Source: Erpobdella octoculata (lineage: Eukaryota; Annelida; Clitellata; Hirudinida; Erpobdellidae). Taken from it: a DNA stretch of 64,000 nucleotides. This document shows positions 22,705 through 33,412 of the stretch, piece by piece. The stretch's first letter is position 1. Each line of letters opens with the position of its first letter. Location of the stretch: NCBI GenBank assembly GCA_963978895.1, contig OZ022242.1, positions 29,237,306-29,301,305 of the forward strand, written 5' to 3'. Both the position numbers and the translations under genes were made by a program. The notes beneath the pieces were generated by a model that saw only the letters and a list, made by a program, of their open reading frames with translations, was not told the DNA's origin and did not search any database.

Positions 22705-23171
22705 TCTACGCAAATCTTGCAAGTAAAATTTAACCCACTTTTTGATTAGTTAGGAAGCTGAAACTTACAGCATAGCTTTATATTGGATGACAATACATGA
22801 TTCAATTAAAAAAACAACTTTATTTGAACATCTTTCGTATTTCTACATCGAATGTAATTGAAATAAAAGTTTGTGTTAAAAAACTCGTTTTTTCTTTTAC
22901 TTGTTAAACATAATCTAAACACTTATTTTTAGGCTGATTGAATTTCGGGTTTTTGCAGTTTATTTTCTTTAGGCCAGATGCCCAGTAGAATGACCACCGT
23001 CTTTCGGGGGTGGTCTTTTCTTTTCTTTCGTTGACATTTGAACCTTGATAATGGAGAGTAACTATGAAACGCGTCGCTAATATTATATGATGGATTTTAA
23101 CTCTAATTTTTAATTTGGTTGTTATATAACATGAATAGCGGTCAGTTGTTCGCTAGCCCTCGAATTCGAAG

Positions 23172-23254
23172 TGTTTTCAGGGAACTTGAATTTTTTTTAA
23201 CAAATTGGTTTTTGTTAAAAATTTGTTAAAAAAAATTCAAGTTCCCTGAAAACA
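23172..23254. repeat. Perfect 35-bp inverted repeat (long hairpin) beside the Penelope fragment
   Basis: Arms 23172-23206 and 23220-23254 are exact reverse complements starting TGTTTTCAGGGAACTTGAAT, with a 13-base loop. Confidence 0.85.
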
Positions 23255-23265
23255 TTTAGAGAAGT

Positions 23266-24252
23266 GGTTATTTATTAGTAGTGATTTTATTCTGTTAACT
23301 TCAAGGTGGAAATCACTTCAATTTCCAGTAATCATGTAAGCTCTTGTTAAAAAATTCATTATTACACTGATTTTTTACTTCAAAGAACAATATCCTTCGC
23401 CGTTGAGTGTCTCTCCGCCGCTTGTTGGTTTTCTATAAACTTGAATTTGGAATTTTTGTTCTTTTATTGCGACTGATGTATCTAAAAAGGGTAGTTGATT
23501 TTTTGAATTAGGTAATTCTAACGTGAACTTCAAGACGGATTGTTTCTCGAATGTGTCTTCTAGTTGTGATAATTTATCCATATCTTTGCAAAGGACAAAT
23601 ATGTCATCAACGTATCTTGCATACAGTTGGTTTATGAATAACTTTGTTGAATATTTCATTTTCAAGATGACCCATGTAAAAGGCAGCAAACGTGGGTCCA
23701 AGAGAAGATCCCATTGCCACGCCATCAACCTGTATATATAATTGTTCACTAGGGTGTCGAAAGGGAACCCCAGTGGTGCAAAGAAGAAGGATGTCCTTCA
23801 ACAAACGTTTTTCAAAAGCAGGAGGAGCAATTGTTGGATGATTGTAAACGTAGTGTAAGATGGTGTCAATTGTATCAAGTACTGGCACATTGGTAAATAA
23901 ACTTTCCACGTCTAAAGAAGCCATTATACCTGAATGTTCAGGAGTAGTTCGGAGAAAACTAATAAATTCTAATGACGATGAAAGTGAATATTGACGAGGG
24001 CAGTATGGAAGTATTATTGTGTTGATAATTTTAGCAAACCGATGTACAGGTGTGGGGCACTGCGAGATAACAGGTCTCAAAGGATATCCGTTCTTATGCG
24101 TCTTAACATTACCATATATATACCCAGGGTTATAATCACCCACCACCTGTTGAAACCTGTGTTGTCCGCATTCAAAATAACAAAATTGGAGTGATTTTTA
24201 CCTTGAAGTTAACAGAATAAAATCACTACTAATAAATAACCACTTCTCTAAT
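23266..24252 (-). mobile_element. Penelope-like retroelement fragment with inverted end repeats
   Basis: The RT-coding segment is bounded by inverted copies of a 60-65-bp sequence. The left one starts TTAGAGAAGTGGTTATTTAT at 23266 and the complement ends near 24252. The right copy includes RT N-terminal coding, so the left one is an inverted partial copy, as often produced by Penelope-like insertion. No GIY-YIG endonuclease domain is seen after the RT. Confidence 0.75.
23375..24190 (-). pseudogene. Penelope-like reverse transcriptase, frameshifted
   Basis: From the 5' side the reading has NFVILNADN, then YIYGNVKTHKNGYPLRPVIS, SLDVESLFTNVPV (first catalytic Asp) and GVAMGSSLGPTFAAFYMGHLE. The next block, YARYVDDIFVL (catalytic YVDD, near 23620), and QLPFLDTSV, VYRKPTSGGE lie in another frame. 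A one-base shift therefore falls near 23700-23750, and another near 24150. The order and the GxAMGSxLGP motif identify a Penelope-like RT, which is related to telomerase RT. The usual GIY-YIG C-terminus is missing: the frame ends at 23375 soon after the RT. Confidence 0.85.
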
Positions 24253-24442
24253 ACGCTGGTCGATGGCATAGTGAAGAAGTTTGTAGACAAGAAATATTTA
24301 TCTGCCATTCAGGTGAATACATCAAACTCATGATGATAGATTTGACCACACACTTCGTCTCTTCGGACCTGCTGTCTCGGCGCACGTCCCAGAGGCCGTT
24401 AACCCGCCAATAGCTAGTTCTAGCAGGCCCGCTGCTTGTTAT

Positions 24443-25018
24443 ATGCTCCCTCCTAAGGCTTGTTGTCGCGTCACCAAAGTGAAAGTCAAAAACATTCCAA
24501 ATGCAGATGTTAATAATAAAAACACGATCGGCAATAATGAACATAATGATGTAGCTGGCTATAGAACTGAAGAGCCAATTGTTCATTCATCGACCTCCGT
24601 GTTTCAGACCGATCTGCCAACCAATAAACTTGAAAATTTAATAGTTGATGACACACGTTCTCTGAAGTCGGGTACTTCACAGGGTTCCTGTGAAACTGGT
24701 ATTTTGATTGAAGAAACCGGGGGCGAGAGAAAGACGTTGGTGATGAATACTTTGTCTTCTGACCAGCACGGTTTGATGGTTGAGGATACACATTTCTTGA
24801 AGTCGGGTGTTGCACAAAGTTCCTGGAAAACTGGTGTTTCGGTTGAAGGTGCTGGAGTTGAGACGAGCTCATTGGGGATTGGTGCAGAGTCCAGTGGGCC
24901 TCTGTCATCTCTGGACGGGTGCGAAAGTGTGGAGGATTGGTATGACTGCCCGGTTTCTGTTGATATGACTACCTTTTCTCACCTCACTCACAATATAACC
25001 GTTCGTCGTAAGTAATTG
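24443..25018 (+). CDS. Unrecognised 190-codon ORF with an internal duplication
   Basis: ATG at 24443 to TAA at 25016-25018. I do not recognise the family. The protein is acidic and Ser/Thr-rich. It holds two similar blocks about 45 residues apart: VDDTRSLKSGTSQGSCETGI and VEDTHFLKSGVAQSSWKTGV. There is no signal peptide, membrane segment or zinc ligand pattern. It begins 190 bp after the Penelope fragment on the opposite strand and is followed by AT-rich repeated DNA with no obvious polyadenylation context. It could be a host exon, a fragment of a transposon accessory protein, or chance; the block duplication and length argue mildly for a real protein. Confidence 0.35.
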
Positions 25019-25892
25019 TGCGGAAGTGACAGTACTTATGTTAAATTATATATACCTTTTATATAAATCTTGTAGATTTATCTTATATGTTATCATAACT
25101 GAGTTACATATGCTGTTTGTAGTTATCCTTGCTGAGTCATGCAATTTACAATTCCATAATGTTTGTATTCTTAGACATTATCAATTTATTTAATTGATTG
25201 TATATGATGTAATCCCTGTCTTAAAACTTCATGTAATCTCATTTGACTTTTAAACGTCTATTTACCTTACTATAGCATGATTGCAATTGAAATTAATTTT
25301 GTGTAACTTTTATATTTGATGTAATACCTTTGAAATCATAAGAAGTTAATTTTAGTTATAATAGTTTAGTTTAAGTTGTCCTGTAATTCACGATATATTC
25401 CATAATAGCTGTATAATTTTATGTCTGTTTAATTTTACTTTGAAACGTCTATTTATGTATAAAACGTAATAATATGAATAATATTATTCATTATATTTGA
25501 AGACAGTTAATTTTAGTTATAATAGTTTATTTTAATTGTTCCGTAATTCATAGTAAATTCCATAAAGACTTGTCTTGGAAAAAGCGTTGTGAAAAAGAAT
25601 AAAAAAAAATAATATCTGTATAATTTTATGTCTCTATAAGTTAACTTTTAAACGTCTATTTACTTTTCTATATCATGTTTACATTTTACATTTTAAAATC
25701 AAGCCCTTATGATGACAAGTTAATGTCGAAACTGGCCAGTTGGCTAATAAATATGTAACCATGAACAAGGATATTAGTCTTTATTTACGTAAAAAACGAA
25801 AGCTGGAAAGTCTTTGTAAAAAAGTGTTAAACGGCGAATACAAATGTATTTTTAACAGAGCGTGTATTACCGAAAATCTTATAGCTCGCTAC
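25019..25892. repeat. AT-rich, imperfect repeats of about 190 bp
   Basis: Three loose copies of a unit containing ATTTTATGTCT and AAACGTCTATTTA lie near 25230, 25430 and 25630. Near 25700 a short segment TGATGACAAGTTAATGTCGA has a hammerhead-ribozyme-like layout. No gene is present. Confidence 0.45.
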
Positions 25893-25893
25893 G

Positions 25894-25940
<47 letters not shown>

Positions 25941-25952
25941 ATATATATATAT
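25893..25952. repeat. (TA)n microsatellite, target of the BEL insertion
   Basis: TA repeats end exactly at the BEL 5' LTR and resume after its 3' LTR (32630-32662), so the element inserted into this microsatellite. Confidence 0.9.
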
Positions 25953-26129
25953 TGTTCGGGAGACTTTTTGTTAAGAATTAACTTTTATTTAGTTTCTTTG
26001 GTTTTTTGATTTTCTTCCAGCGAGTTTTTGTTGTTGTTTCGTCGAGTTGAAATAAAGAAAGTTCGAAGGATTGTCGTCGAGTTGCGTAGTGTAAAAATAG
26101 ATTATTAGCGAAAGAATTTCTAACGAACA
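25953..26129 (+). repeat. BEL 5' LTR
   Basis: Starts TGTTCGGGAGACTTTTTGTT, ends CTAACGAACA. An AATAAAG motif lies near 26051. Confidence 0.95.
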
Positions 26130-26133
26130 AATT

Positions 26134-26149
26134 TGGTAGCAGAGCGTGG
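26134..26149 (+). other. BEL primer binding site
   Basis: TGGTAGCAGAGCGTGG lies four bases after the 5' LTR. The TGG start pairs with a tRNA CCA end. The tRNA species is not assigned. Confidence 0.75.
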
Positions 26150-26211
26150 TTTATAATATAGTCTATTCCGAAGTCGAATTTTGAAACGTTATTACGAAAT
26201 AATTATCGAAA

Positions 26212-29200
26212 ATGTCGAATAAGGCGAATTCAGAGATAGACGAAAGCACGACTATGCTCATTCAAGAAAAGGAAAACGAAATGCAAGCTGTAATGTGCAA
26301 AGCCAGAGCACAATTTACTCGTGAATATTTTCAGTTGAAAAAATTGCTAAACAGTAACGACGTGTCTAAAATTGCAGAAATTGAAGATAGACAGGAACGT
26401 ATTACGGAGATTGAAATGCATGCAATAGAAAGTATGGAAAACCTGTTGGGTTATTATGCGGAGATAAGCGAAACGTTGAAAGAACAGCAAATACAGAAAA
26501 ATATTGCTACTCTAGAAACTGAGTTTTCTACAATAATGGAAAAAGCAGAACATTTTTTAGAAAATAGCAAAAGACAATCATCTCCTCGTCCTCAGTCATC
26601 TGCCAACTTAAGATCGTCCGAAGCTGGATTAATGTCTTCGAATGTCTGGACGTCGAGAACTGCACCAACTGTCATCCCGTTCTCATCCCATGGCTGTTTC
26701 GTTCCATTATCTACCACCAGTAACGACTACCGCGTTCACTCAGCAAGCTTTCTCCCCCAAGCTCAGCCGAGTATCGCAAACCATCATTCTTCCGTTCAAC
26801 CAACAGCCAGCGATGTCGGTCATGACTTGTGGAGGCAGCTAAAAAAGGTATCAATTCCTGTATTTAACGGAAACAAATCAAAATATGAAGCGTGGAAAGC
26901 AGCCTTTATTGCATGCATTGACAAAGCTCCAATGTCCGCTGAATATAAATTGCTTCAGTTACGTCAGTACCTTAGCGGTGACGCCTTGAAAGTTGTGGAA
27001 AACCTAGGACATTCAGCGGAAAGTTACGAGGCAGCAAAGCAACGTTTAGAAAGAAAGTTTGGTGGCATTCGTCGACAAGTTGCCTTGCAGCTTGAAGCCG
27101 TAGATAACTTTCGTCCGCTTAGAGCTGGTAGTGCCATCGATCTAGATAGATTTGCCGATCTTCTCGATTTGACTGTAATCAACTTACGTGAATCTGGTCG
27201 ATATGATGAACTGGGTTGTGGTTCAATGTACCACAAGATAATTAAAAAAATGGACGAAGCCATGAATGCGTCTTTTCAGCGTTGGCTATTTGAACATCAA
27301 AGAGTCGAAAATGTAGAAAATCTGCGTCATTTCGTACTGCAAGAAGCAGAATTTCGAACAATTGCATCTGAAGTGGTTCATGGACTATCAAAAATTGAAG
27401 TCAGTTCTCAACGTCGTAATCCGAATCTACAATCATCTTCGTATTTTGGACAAAATGATGATGTAACAACGAAGACTTGTGAATGCTGCGGTGGATACCA
27501 TCCAATCTGGAAATGCGAAGTGTTCAGCCAAAAAACTGTCGACAGCAGATGGAAGCTTGCCATAGAAAAACATCTCTGTTTTCGGTGTTTGGGTTCATCG
27601 CATAGAGGCTCAACATGCACACGCAGTCGGTTGTGCGGTCTAGAGGGTTGTATGAACACTCATCATCGACTTCTCCACGGTAGATATGAGAATCGTCAAC
27701 TTACTTCTGTTCGACCTCTTGCTAACGTACGAAGGGGAGAAGCCAACGATAACAAACAAGAAAACGTAACAATGACAGCGACTGAACCAGGAAATAACAA
27801 CGTGATTGCATTACGAACCGTGCCAGTTATTCTAAGAAATGGGTTCAAGTCAATAAAGTTCAACGCTTTACTTGACGACGGGTCGACCAACACCTACATA
27901 AACTCCGACGTTGTTGCAGAACTTGGTCTCCTCGGCAGTTCACGTCATGTTACTGTGAGTATGCTAAATGGTCATCGAGCTGGTTTCCAGACACAAGCAG
28001 TGGAGGTGGAACTTCAAAGTTTGAATCGTGTAATTAAGATGAAAATAAATGCCTTCACAACAAATAAAGTCACTGGTGATATGAAAGCGGTAGATTGGAA
28101 GAGGTTTCAGATGAAATGGCCGCATCTACGTAACATCAAGTTTCCATATATTGAACCGCGTGCAAAGATCGATATGCTCATAGGATTAGATTATGCAGAT
28201 TTACATTTTTCTCGACAGGAGGTGCGTGGCAAAAAAGGTGCACCTATTGCAAGATTGACTCCGCTCGGATGGACTTGTGTTGGAGCGTCATCGCCACATC
28301 AAAACCAATTCCAGACTAATTTTGCTTATACGTATTTGATTCAGAAAGAAGCCGATCTCGGTTTAGCACTGCGCAAATTTTGGGAAGTAGAAGAAATGAC
28401 AACAAAGAAGGACACGATGTCAATTTTAAATCAACAACTGATGCAGCAAGCACGGAACAGTCTGCAATATTTTAATAAAAAATATACAATCAGAATCCCA
28501 TGGAAGACAAATCCACATGAGTTACCGAATAACTACGAAATGGCAAAAAGACGTCTGGAAACGACAGAGAGAAGACTTCAGAAAGATTCGTTTTTAAAAA
28601 ATGATTACTGCAAGACAATCGAACGCTATATTAAAGAAGATTACATCTATAAGATCGATCCAAAAGAAGCGGGAAAAGGTTCATGGTTCCTGCCACACTT
28701 TCCTGTCGTGAGATCAGATAAAGCGACAACAAAGACTCGAATCGTTTTTGATGCCTCTGCAACGTATAAAGAGATGTCTTTAAATCAAACCATTCATCAA
28801 GGACCGAAATTGCAACGCGATCTATTAGATGTCTTACTACGTTTTCGAAAAAGTCCAATTGCGTTAGTGTGTGACATTGCCGAAATGTATCTACAATTAA
28901 AAATTAATAAAGCTGATAGAAAATATTTTCGTTTTCTATGGCGTGATGTTGATGTTAAGAATACTCCAGATATTTATGAATTTTCTCGCGTTGTATTTGG
29001 TGTTAATTGTTCACCATTTCTTGCTCAATTTGTAATACGCCAACATGCAATTACATTTCAAAAAACCTTTCCATTAGCTGCAGAAACAATTTTGAAATCT
29101 ACCTATATGGACGACAGCATGGATTCAACTGATGACGATCTGCAAGGAATTGAACTTTATAAACAGTTGACGCAATTATGGAAATTAGCCGGCATGCGTG

Positions 29201-30438
29201 CGCGTAAATGGTTGTCTAATAGTGAAAAAGTATTAGAGTGCATTCCGCCTGAAGATCGAGCAAGTGATATAGAAGTTGAAGGCGATCAAATGTTTGGAAC
29301 AAAGACCCTAGGAGTGTTGTGGCTAGCTAAAGACGACGTATTCATTTTTCGATATAAAATGCCTGACAATTCATTTGTCTATACGAAACGTGAAGTTTTG
29401 AGAAAAGTTGCCGCGTTATTTGATCCACTTGGTTTTCTAGCGCCATTCATCGTTCGTGCAAAGATTTTACTTCAGAAGATGTGGACATCGGGTCTGAATT
29501 GGGATGAATTGCTGGATCCTGAGTTAAAATCTGAAGTGGAAAATTGGTTTAAAGAATTTGATGACATTCGTGAAGTACGGATTCCAAGATGTTTACGTTT
29601 GAATAATTCAGAAGAATTATTATCAATGTCACTGCATGTGTTTGCCGTTGCTTCATCGGAAGCATACGGAGCTGTTGCGTATGCTCGATGCGTTTATAAA
29701 GATAATAATATTTCGTGCCGTTTTGTTTGTGCGAAGACTCGAGTTGCACCTTTGATTTCAATAAGCATACCTCGTCTTGAGTTGATGGCAGCAGTTTTGG
29801 CTCTTCGTCTTGGAATACCTGTAGCCGACACACTGGGAATTTGTAAGGCTGATATTACGTTATGGACAGATAGTATGAATGTTTTATACTGGATAAAAAA
29901 TCATAGTCGTAACTATAAACCATTTGTGGCTAATAGAGTTGGAGAAATCCAGTCGTTAACAGATCCGTCTCAGTGGAAGTATGTGACGTCAAGGCAGAAT
30001 CCAGCAGATCTGGCATCACGTGGATGTAAAATATCGTTATTGAAACAGAATGACATTTGGTGGAAAGGTTCGGAATTTTTGTTAGATTCTGAATGCAGTT
30101 GGCCAACTCAACCAGTAAAAAATGTTGCTTCAGAAGAGACGAAAGAAATACGTGCAGCAAAAAAGAAACCATTATACACTACGTTGACCAGTGACTACAG
30201 TTCCATACAATCATGTGAAAGATTAAACCCAGACAGATATTCTAGTTGGATTCGTCTTGTGAGAATTGTATCATGGATCATAAGATTTATCGGCAATTCT
30301 CAGTTGGTGAAACAGAACCGAATCAAAGGCGAATTAAATTCAGATGAATTGAACGAGTCCGAAGTTTTGTTATTAAAGTCTTGCCAACAAGAAGCTTTCG
30401 AAAATGAAATAATTACTTGTATTAAATCCTCAACTTGA
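26212..30438 (+). CDS. BEL/Pao Gag-protease-RT-RNase H polyprotein
   Basis: 1408 codons from ATG 26212 (AAAATG context). Residues 1-125 are charged and helical. Residues about 205-400 are the DUF1759-type Gag. A zinc-binding segment (CECCGGYHPIWKC) lies near 423. The DUF1758-type aspartic protease has LLDDGSTNTYINSD near 552. The RT has VCDIAEMYLQLKI near 885, FGVNCSPFLAQF near 928 and catalytic YMDD near 965. The RNase H region has PRLELMAAVLALRLG near 1188 and WTDSMNVLYWI near 1219. The polyprotein makes particles and copies RNA to cDNA. It ends at TGA 30436-30438 after a frameshift; integrase continues one frame over from about 30422. All visible catalytic residues are intact. Confidence 0.93.
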   Translation: MSNKANSEIDESTTMLIQEKENEMQAVMCKARAQFTREYFQLKKLLNSNDVSKIAEIEDRQERITEIEMHAIESMENLLGYYAEISETLKEQQIQKNIATLETEFSTIMEKAEHFLENSKRQSSPRPQSSANLRSSEAGLMSSNVWTSRTAPTVIPFSSHGCFVPLSTTSNDYRVHSASFLPQAQPSIANHHSSVQPTASDVGHDLWRQLKKVSIPVFNGNKSKYEAWKAAFIACIDKAPMSAEYKLLQLRQYLSGDALKVVENLGHSAESYEAAKQRLERKFGGIRRQVALQLEAVDNFRPLRAGSAIDLDRFADLLDLTVINLRESGRYDELGCGSMYHKIIKKMDEAMNASFQRWLFEHQRVENVENLRHFVLQEAEFRTIASEVVHGLSKIEVSSQRRNPNLQSSSYFGQNDDVTTKTCECCGGYHPIWKCEVFSQKTVDSRWKLAIEKHLCFRCLGSSHRGSTCTRSRLCGLEGCMNTHHRLLHGRYENRQLTSVRPLANVRRGEANDNKQENVTMTATEPGNNNVIALRTVPVILRNGFKSIKFNALLDDGSTNTYINSDVVAELGLLGSSRHVTVSMLNGHRAGFQTQAVEVELQSLNRVIKMKINAFTTNKVTGDMKAVDWKRFQMKWPHLRNIKFPYIEPRAKIDMLIGLDYADLHFSRQEVRGKKGAPIARLTPLGWTCVGASSPHQNQFQTNFAYTYLIQKEADLGLALRKFWEVEEMTTKKDTMSILNQQLMQQARNSLQYFNKKYTIRIPWKTNPHELPNNYEMAKRRLETTERRLQKDSFLKNDYCKTIERYIKEDYIYKIDPKEAGKGSWFLPHFPVVRSDKATTKTRIVFDASATYKEMSLNQTIHQGPKLQRDLLDVLLRFRKSPIALVCDIAEMYLQLKINKADRKYFRFLWRDVDVKNTPDIYEFSRVVFGVNCSPFLAQFVIRQHAITFQKTFPLAAETILKSTYMDDSMDSTDDDLQGIELYKQLTQLWKLAGMRARKWLSNSEKVLECIPPEDRASDIEVEGDQMFGTKTLGVLWLAKDDVFIFRYKMPDNSFVYTKREVLRKVAALFDPLGFLAPFIVRAKILLQKMWTSGLNWDELLDPELKSEVENWFKEFDDIREVRIPRCLRLNNSEELLSMSLHVFAVASSEAYGAVAYARCVYKDNNISCRFVCAKTRVAPLISISIPRLELMAAVLALRLGIPVADTLGICKADITLWTDSMNVLYWIKNHSRNYKPFVANRVGEIQSLTDPSQWKYVTSRQNPADLASRGCKISLLKQNDIWWKGSEFLLDSECSWPTQPVKNVASEETKEIRAAKKKPLYTTLTSDYSSIQSCERLNPDRYSSWIRLVRIVSWIIRFIGNSQLVKQNRIKGELNSDELNESEVLLLKSCQQEAFENEIITCIKSST

Positions 30439-31672
30439 TGAAGACGGATTGATGAGAAGCAACAGTCGATTAGTGAATGCAGAAATGTTGCATTACGATA
30501 CAAAATATCCGATAATACTACCGAAGAAACATAGTATTACACAATTAATCATCAAGTTTGAACACGAACAAGGAGCTCATATTTGTGGAATTAATCATCT
30601 GTTGGCAAAACTTTCGAAAAGATACTGGATCCTGTCGGCACGTGAAGCTATTCGTGAATATCAATATGTTTGCATGGAATGCAAAAGAAGAAATGCAAAA
30701 GCCGCAAATCAAATAATGGCACCACTTCCGATTTCCAGACTAAAGGCACCAGAACCGTTATGCACTTTTAGTCACACGGCACTAGATTTTGCAGGGCCAT
30801 TCATTACAATCCGTGGTAGAGGTAAAAGTCGCGAAAAACGTTACCTGTGCTTGTTTACGTGCATGGCTACCAGAGCAGTCCATTTGGAAATGGCGTATGG
30901 ACTTGACACCGATTCGTTTTTGAATGCGCTTTATCGTTTCGCAAATCGTAGAGGATGGCCTAATGAATTTACATCCGATAACGGACGCAATTTTGTTGGA
31001 GCCGTTCATGAGCTCAACGAACTTATATCTCAATGGAATCAAAAGAAGATTGTGAAATCTACATCGTCGCATTCAGTAAAGTGGAATTTCAATCCTCCGG
31101 TTGCACCTCATTTCGGTGGCGTGTTTGAAATTATGATTAAAGCAGCTAAACGCGCAGTTTATGCTATACTTGGACGTGCCGATGTTACGGACGAAGAATT
31201 ATCAAGTGCCTTCATCGGAGCTGAGGCACTTCTGAATTCACGTCCATTAACATATCAATCATCGAGTTCGAGAGATATCATTCCGTTAACACCAAGCCAT
31301 TTTCTACACGGAGAACTGGGTCATCAAGCTGCACCAGTAATAGAACCGGTAAACAACTTGAATCACGTAAGACGACGTTGGAGACGAGTACAAGAACTTA
31401 TTAGACATTTCTGGCAGCGGTGGCTTCAGGAATGGATCCCCGGACTGAGTTCACGAAAGAAATGGAACTCTGTTAAGCGGGACTTTGCGATTGGTGACGT
31501 CGTAATAGTGATGAACTCCGACACTGCAAGAGGACAGTGGCCACTTGGAAGAGTTGTTGACGTGATGCCTGGCAAAGATGGTCATGTACGAGTAGTGAAA
31601 GTTCAAGTGGGTCAAACTGTCCTGACACGAGCGATTAGCCATCTCTCTCCGCTGGAAATCGCCGACGATTAA
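30422..31672 (+). pseudogene. BEL/Pao integrase, separated by one frameshift
   Basis: The reading begins LNPQLDEDGLMRSNSRLVNA in the +1 frame relative to the polyprotein. An N-terminal zinc-binding HHCC region (HEQGAHICGINH, CMECK) is followed by a catalytic core with acidic residues in TALDFAGPF (codon near 30785), TSDNGRNF (30977) and GVFEIMIKAAK (31127). The spacings fit BEL integrases. The C-terminal domain includes IGDVVIVMNSDTARGQWPLG and ends at TAA 31670-31672. BEL elements normally use a single frame, so the shift near 30418-30421 most likely kills integrase. Programmed shifting cannot be excluded from sequence alone. Confidence 0.85.
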
Positions 31673-32452
31673 ATGTTTTCGATAGTTTTGCCTGAGCGTA
31701 ATAACATGATCTTTTTAAATAGAGTGTCCGAATAATATTAGACTTTGAAATACTAAGAACATTAGGCTTCTTTAAGAAGTCCGAAAGATTGTAATTACTT
31801 TTGATGATTTCATAGAGTGATCGTAAATTTAATTGAATGATTAGACGTTTATGAATTCTGATAATGATCGAGATGTTGCAATCACTTGCAATTCAATATT
31901 ATGATAGCAATATTCTATGAGATTATTACGTTGGTTTTGTTGACTCGATATTTATTATAATATATGATCGTTATCATTTAGACATTAAATGTTATTGACA
32001 TTTGAATTTTCAAACTTCGAATTTTGTTGCTCTGTCTGTCCTTGAAACGGAAACATTGAACCTATGACTGACATGGCATTTGTAATATGGATTATTGAAC
32101 AAGTGTGATCACACCTTATCCGCGCAGCTGAATTTAATTTGATATGATGAGCAGATTCGAATTTCTCATTCAATTAAAAATGTTTTTCATGATGTTTTAC
32201 TTTAAACGCGAGTAGATAGCTTCTGCAGTTTCTGGTTGTTCCAGCTTATTTGAACTGGCTTAAATTGTAATGGCTTCTTTATTGAATTGTTTGCTTTACA
32301 TGAATTGAATTAAACGTGCGACCGAATTACTGATGTACTGTCATTCCGTCCTAAACTTGTAACATAACAATGTGAAGTTTAATTATCGATCAATAGAGAT
32401 TAATTTTAGTTTCCGTACTTTGAGTGATGTTGATACATCACGAAGGGGAGAA
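31673..32452 (+). other. BEL 3' internal region, no gene
   Basis: AT-rich DNA between the integrase stop and the 3' LTR, without an envelope-like ORF. A purine tract GAAGGGGAGAA (near 32442-32452) directly precedes the 3' LTR and should be the plus-strand primer. Confidence 0.7.
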
Positions 32453-32625
32453 TGTTCGGGAGACTTTTTGTTAGGAATTAACTTTTATTTAGTTTCTTTG
32501 GTTTTTTGATTTTCTTCCAGCGAGTTTTTGTTGTTGTTTCGTCGAGTTGAAATAAAGAAAGTTCGAAGGATTGTCGTCGAGTTGCGTAGTGTAAAAATAG
32601 ATTATTAGCGAAAGAATTTCTAACG

Positions 32626-32629
<4 letters not shown>
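32453..32629 (+). repeat. BEL 3' LTR
   Basis: 177 bp, one substitution from the 5' LTR. Followed by TA repeats. Confidence 0.95.
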
Positions 32630-32663
<34 letters not shown>

Positions 32664-32664
<1 letters not shown>

Positions 32665-33412
32665 TAGATTCAAAGTCTGTTGGACGACAGGCCTAAAAAA
32701 AACAACATAAAAATATTTAACTCTACAAAAAATAGTTTTATTAACTACAAAATAACAATTTCCTAAAAATAATCTAAAAATGTTTTTTTCTTAATTACAA
32801 AATGAATATCTTTTTATAAACAACATTTTTTTTCAAAACAGCATAAGATCCTTTGATTAGATGTCCTTGTTCCATTCCTTCAGAAATTTTGATTTTAACA
32901 TCGCAATCACGACGTACTCGAGACATGGCAACATATAACTGTTCCATACTAAACACAGGCTCTGGTTAATAAATGCCTACCATGTCTAATGTTTGTTTTT
33001 TTAGATTTATTTATTGTCATTGCAAATGCCAGCTTAACTGGAAGCAGTCTTCTTCTGAGAACAAAGGAAAGTTTTTAGGATAGAACACAATTTCTTTCTT
33101 ACCTGCCCCATTTAAAGTTTTTGCAATAATTAAATTTGTTTTCAAATCTCTAGCCATTATTTGAGTTCCATTGCATAGTCCTGGGTTAGTATTAAGATTT
33201 CTTAATAACAGTATTAGATAAACCAATTTTTAATTGGAGTTTATGTAGCGGCATTTCAGATGGTGCTTGTTCATTGAGAAACTCAATTGGGTAGTTTTGC
33301 ATGTCTTCATTATTTGCATCCTTGATGGAGTCTGCACTAAGATATGTTACTTGTTTGCCTTCAAGTGTATGTAACAGTTTTTGATTGATTTCATTAACTT
33401 TCTAGTTTTTTG
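32664..33412 (-). pseudogene. Helitron Pif1-like helicase, C-terminal fragment
   Basis: On the minus strand from about 33400 the pieces read VTYLSADSIKDANNEDMQNY, FLNEQAPSEMPLHKLQLKIG, NLNTNPGLCNGTQIMARDLK and TLNGAGKKEIVFYPKNFPLF, then KLAFAMTINKS. This is the end of a Pif1-family helicase (motifs before and at the C-terminal KSQG-type motif) as encoded by autonomous Helitrons, which pair it with a Rep endonuclease for rolling-circle transposition. Several stops and frame changes break it (for example near 33200 and 33000). CTAG at 32664-32667 may be the element's 3' terminus. The upstream part is interrupted by the Copia LTR at 33413. Confidence 0.75.

Larger units (their letters stand above)
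25953..32629 (+). mobile_element. BEL/Pao LTR retrotransposon, nearly intact
   Basis: 177-bp LTRs at 25953-26129 and 32453-32629 (TGTTCGGG...GAACA) differ at one base (A/G near LTR base 22). A primer binding site, a 1408-codon Gag-protease-RT-RNase H frame and a 407-codon integrase frame follow in the BEL order. About 780 bp between integrase and the 3' LTR hold no further gene and no env. One frameshift separates RNase H and integrase. Near-identical LTRs indicate a young insertion. Confidence 0.95.

Noticed and set aside
25953..32629. Endogenous retrovirus with env
   Set aside because: The 780 bp after integrase hold no env-like ORF, signal peptide or transmembrane segment; domain order is BEL/Pao.
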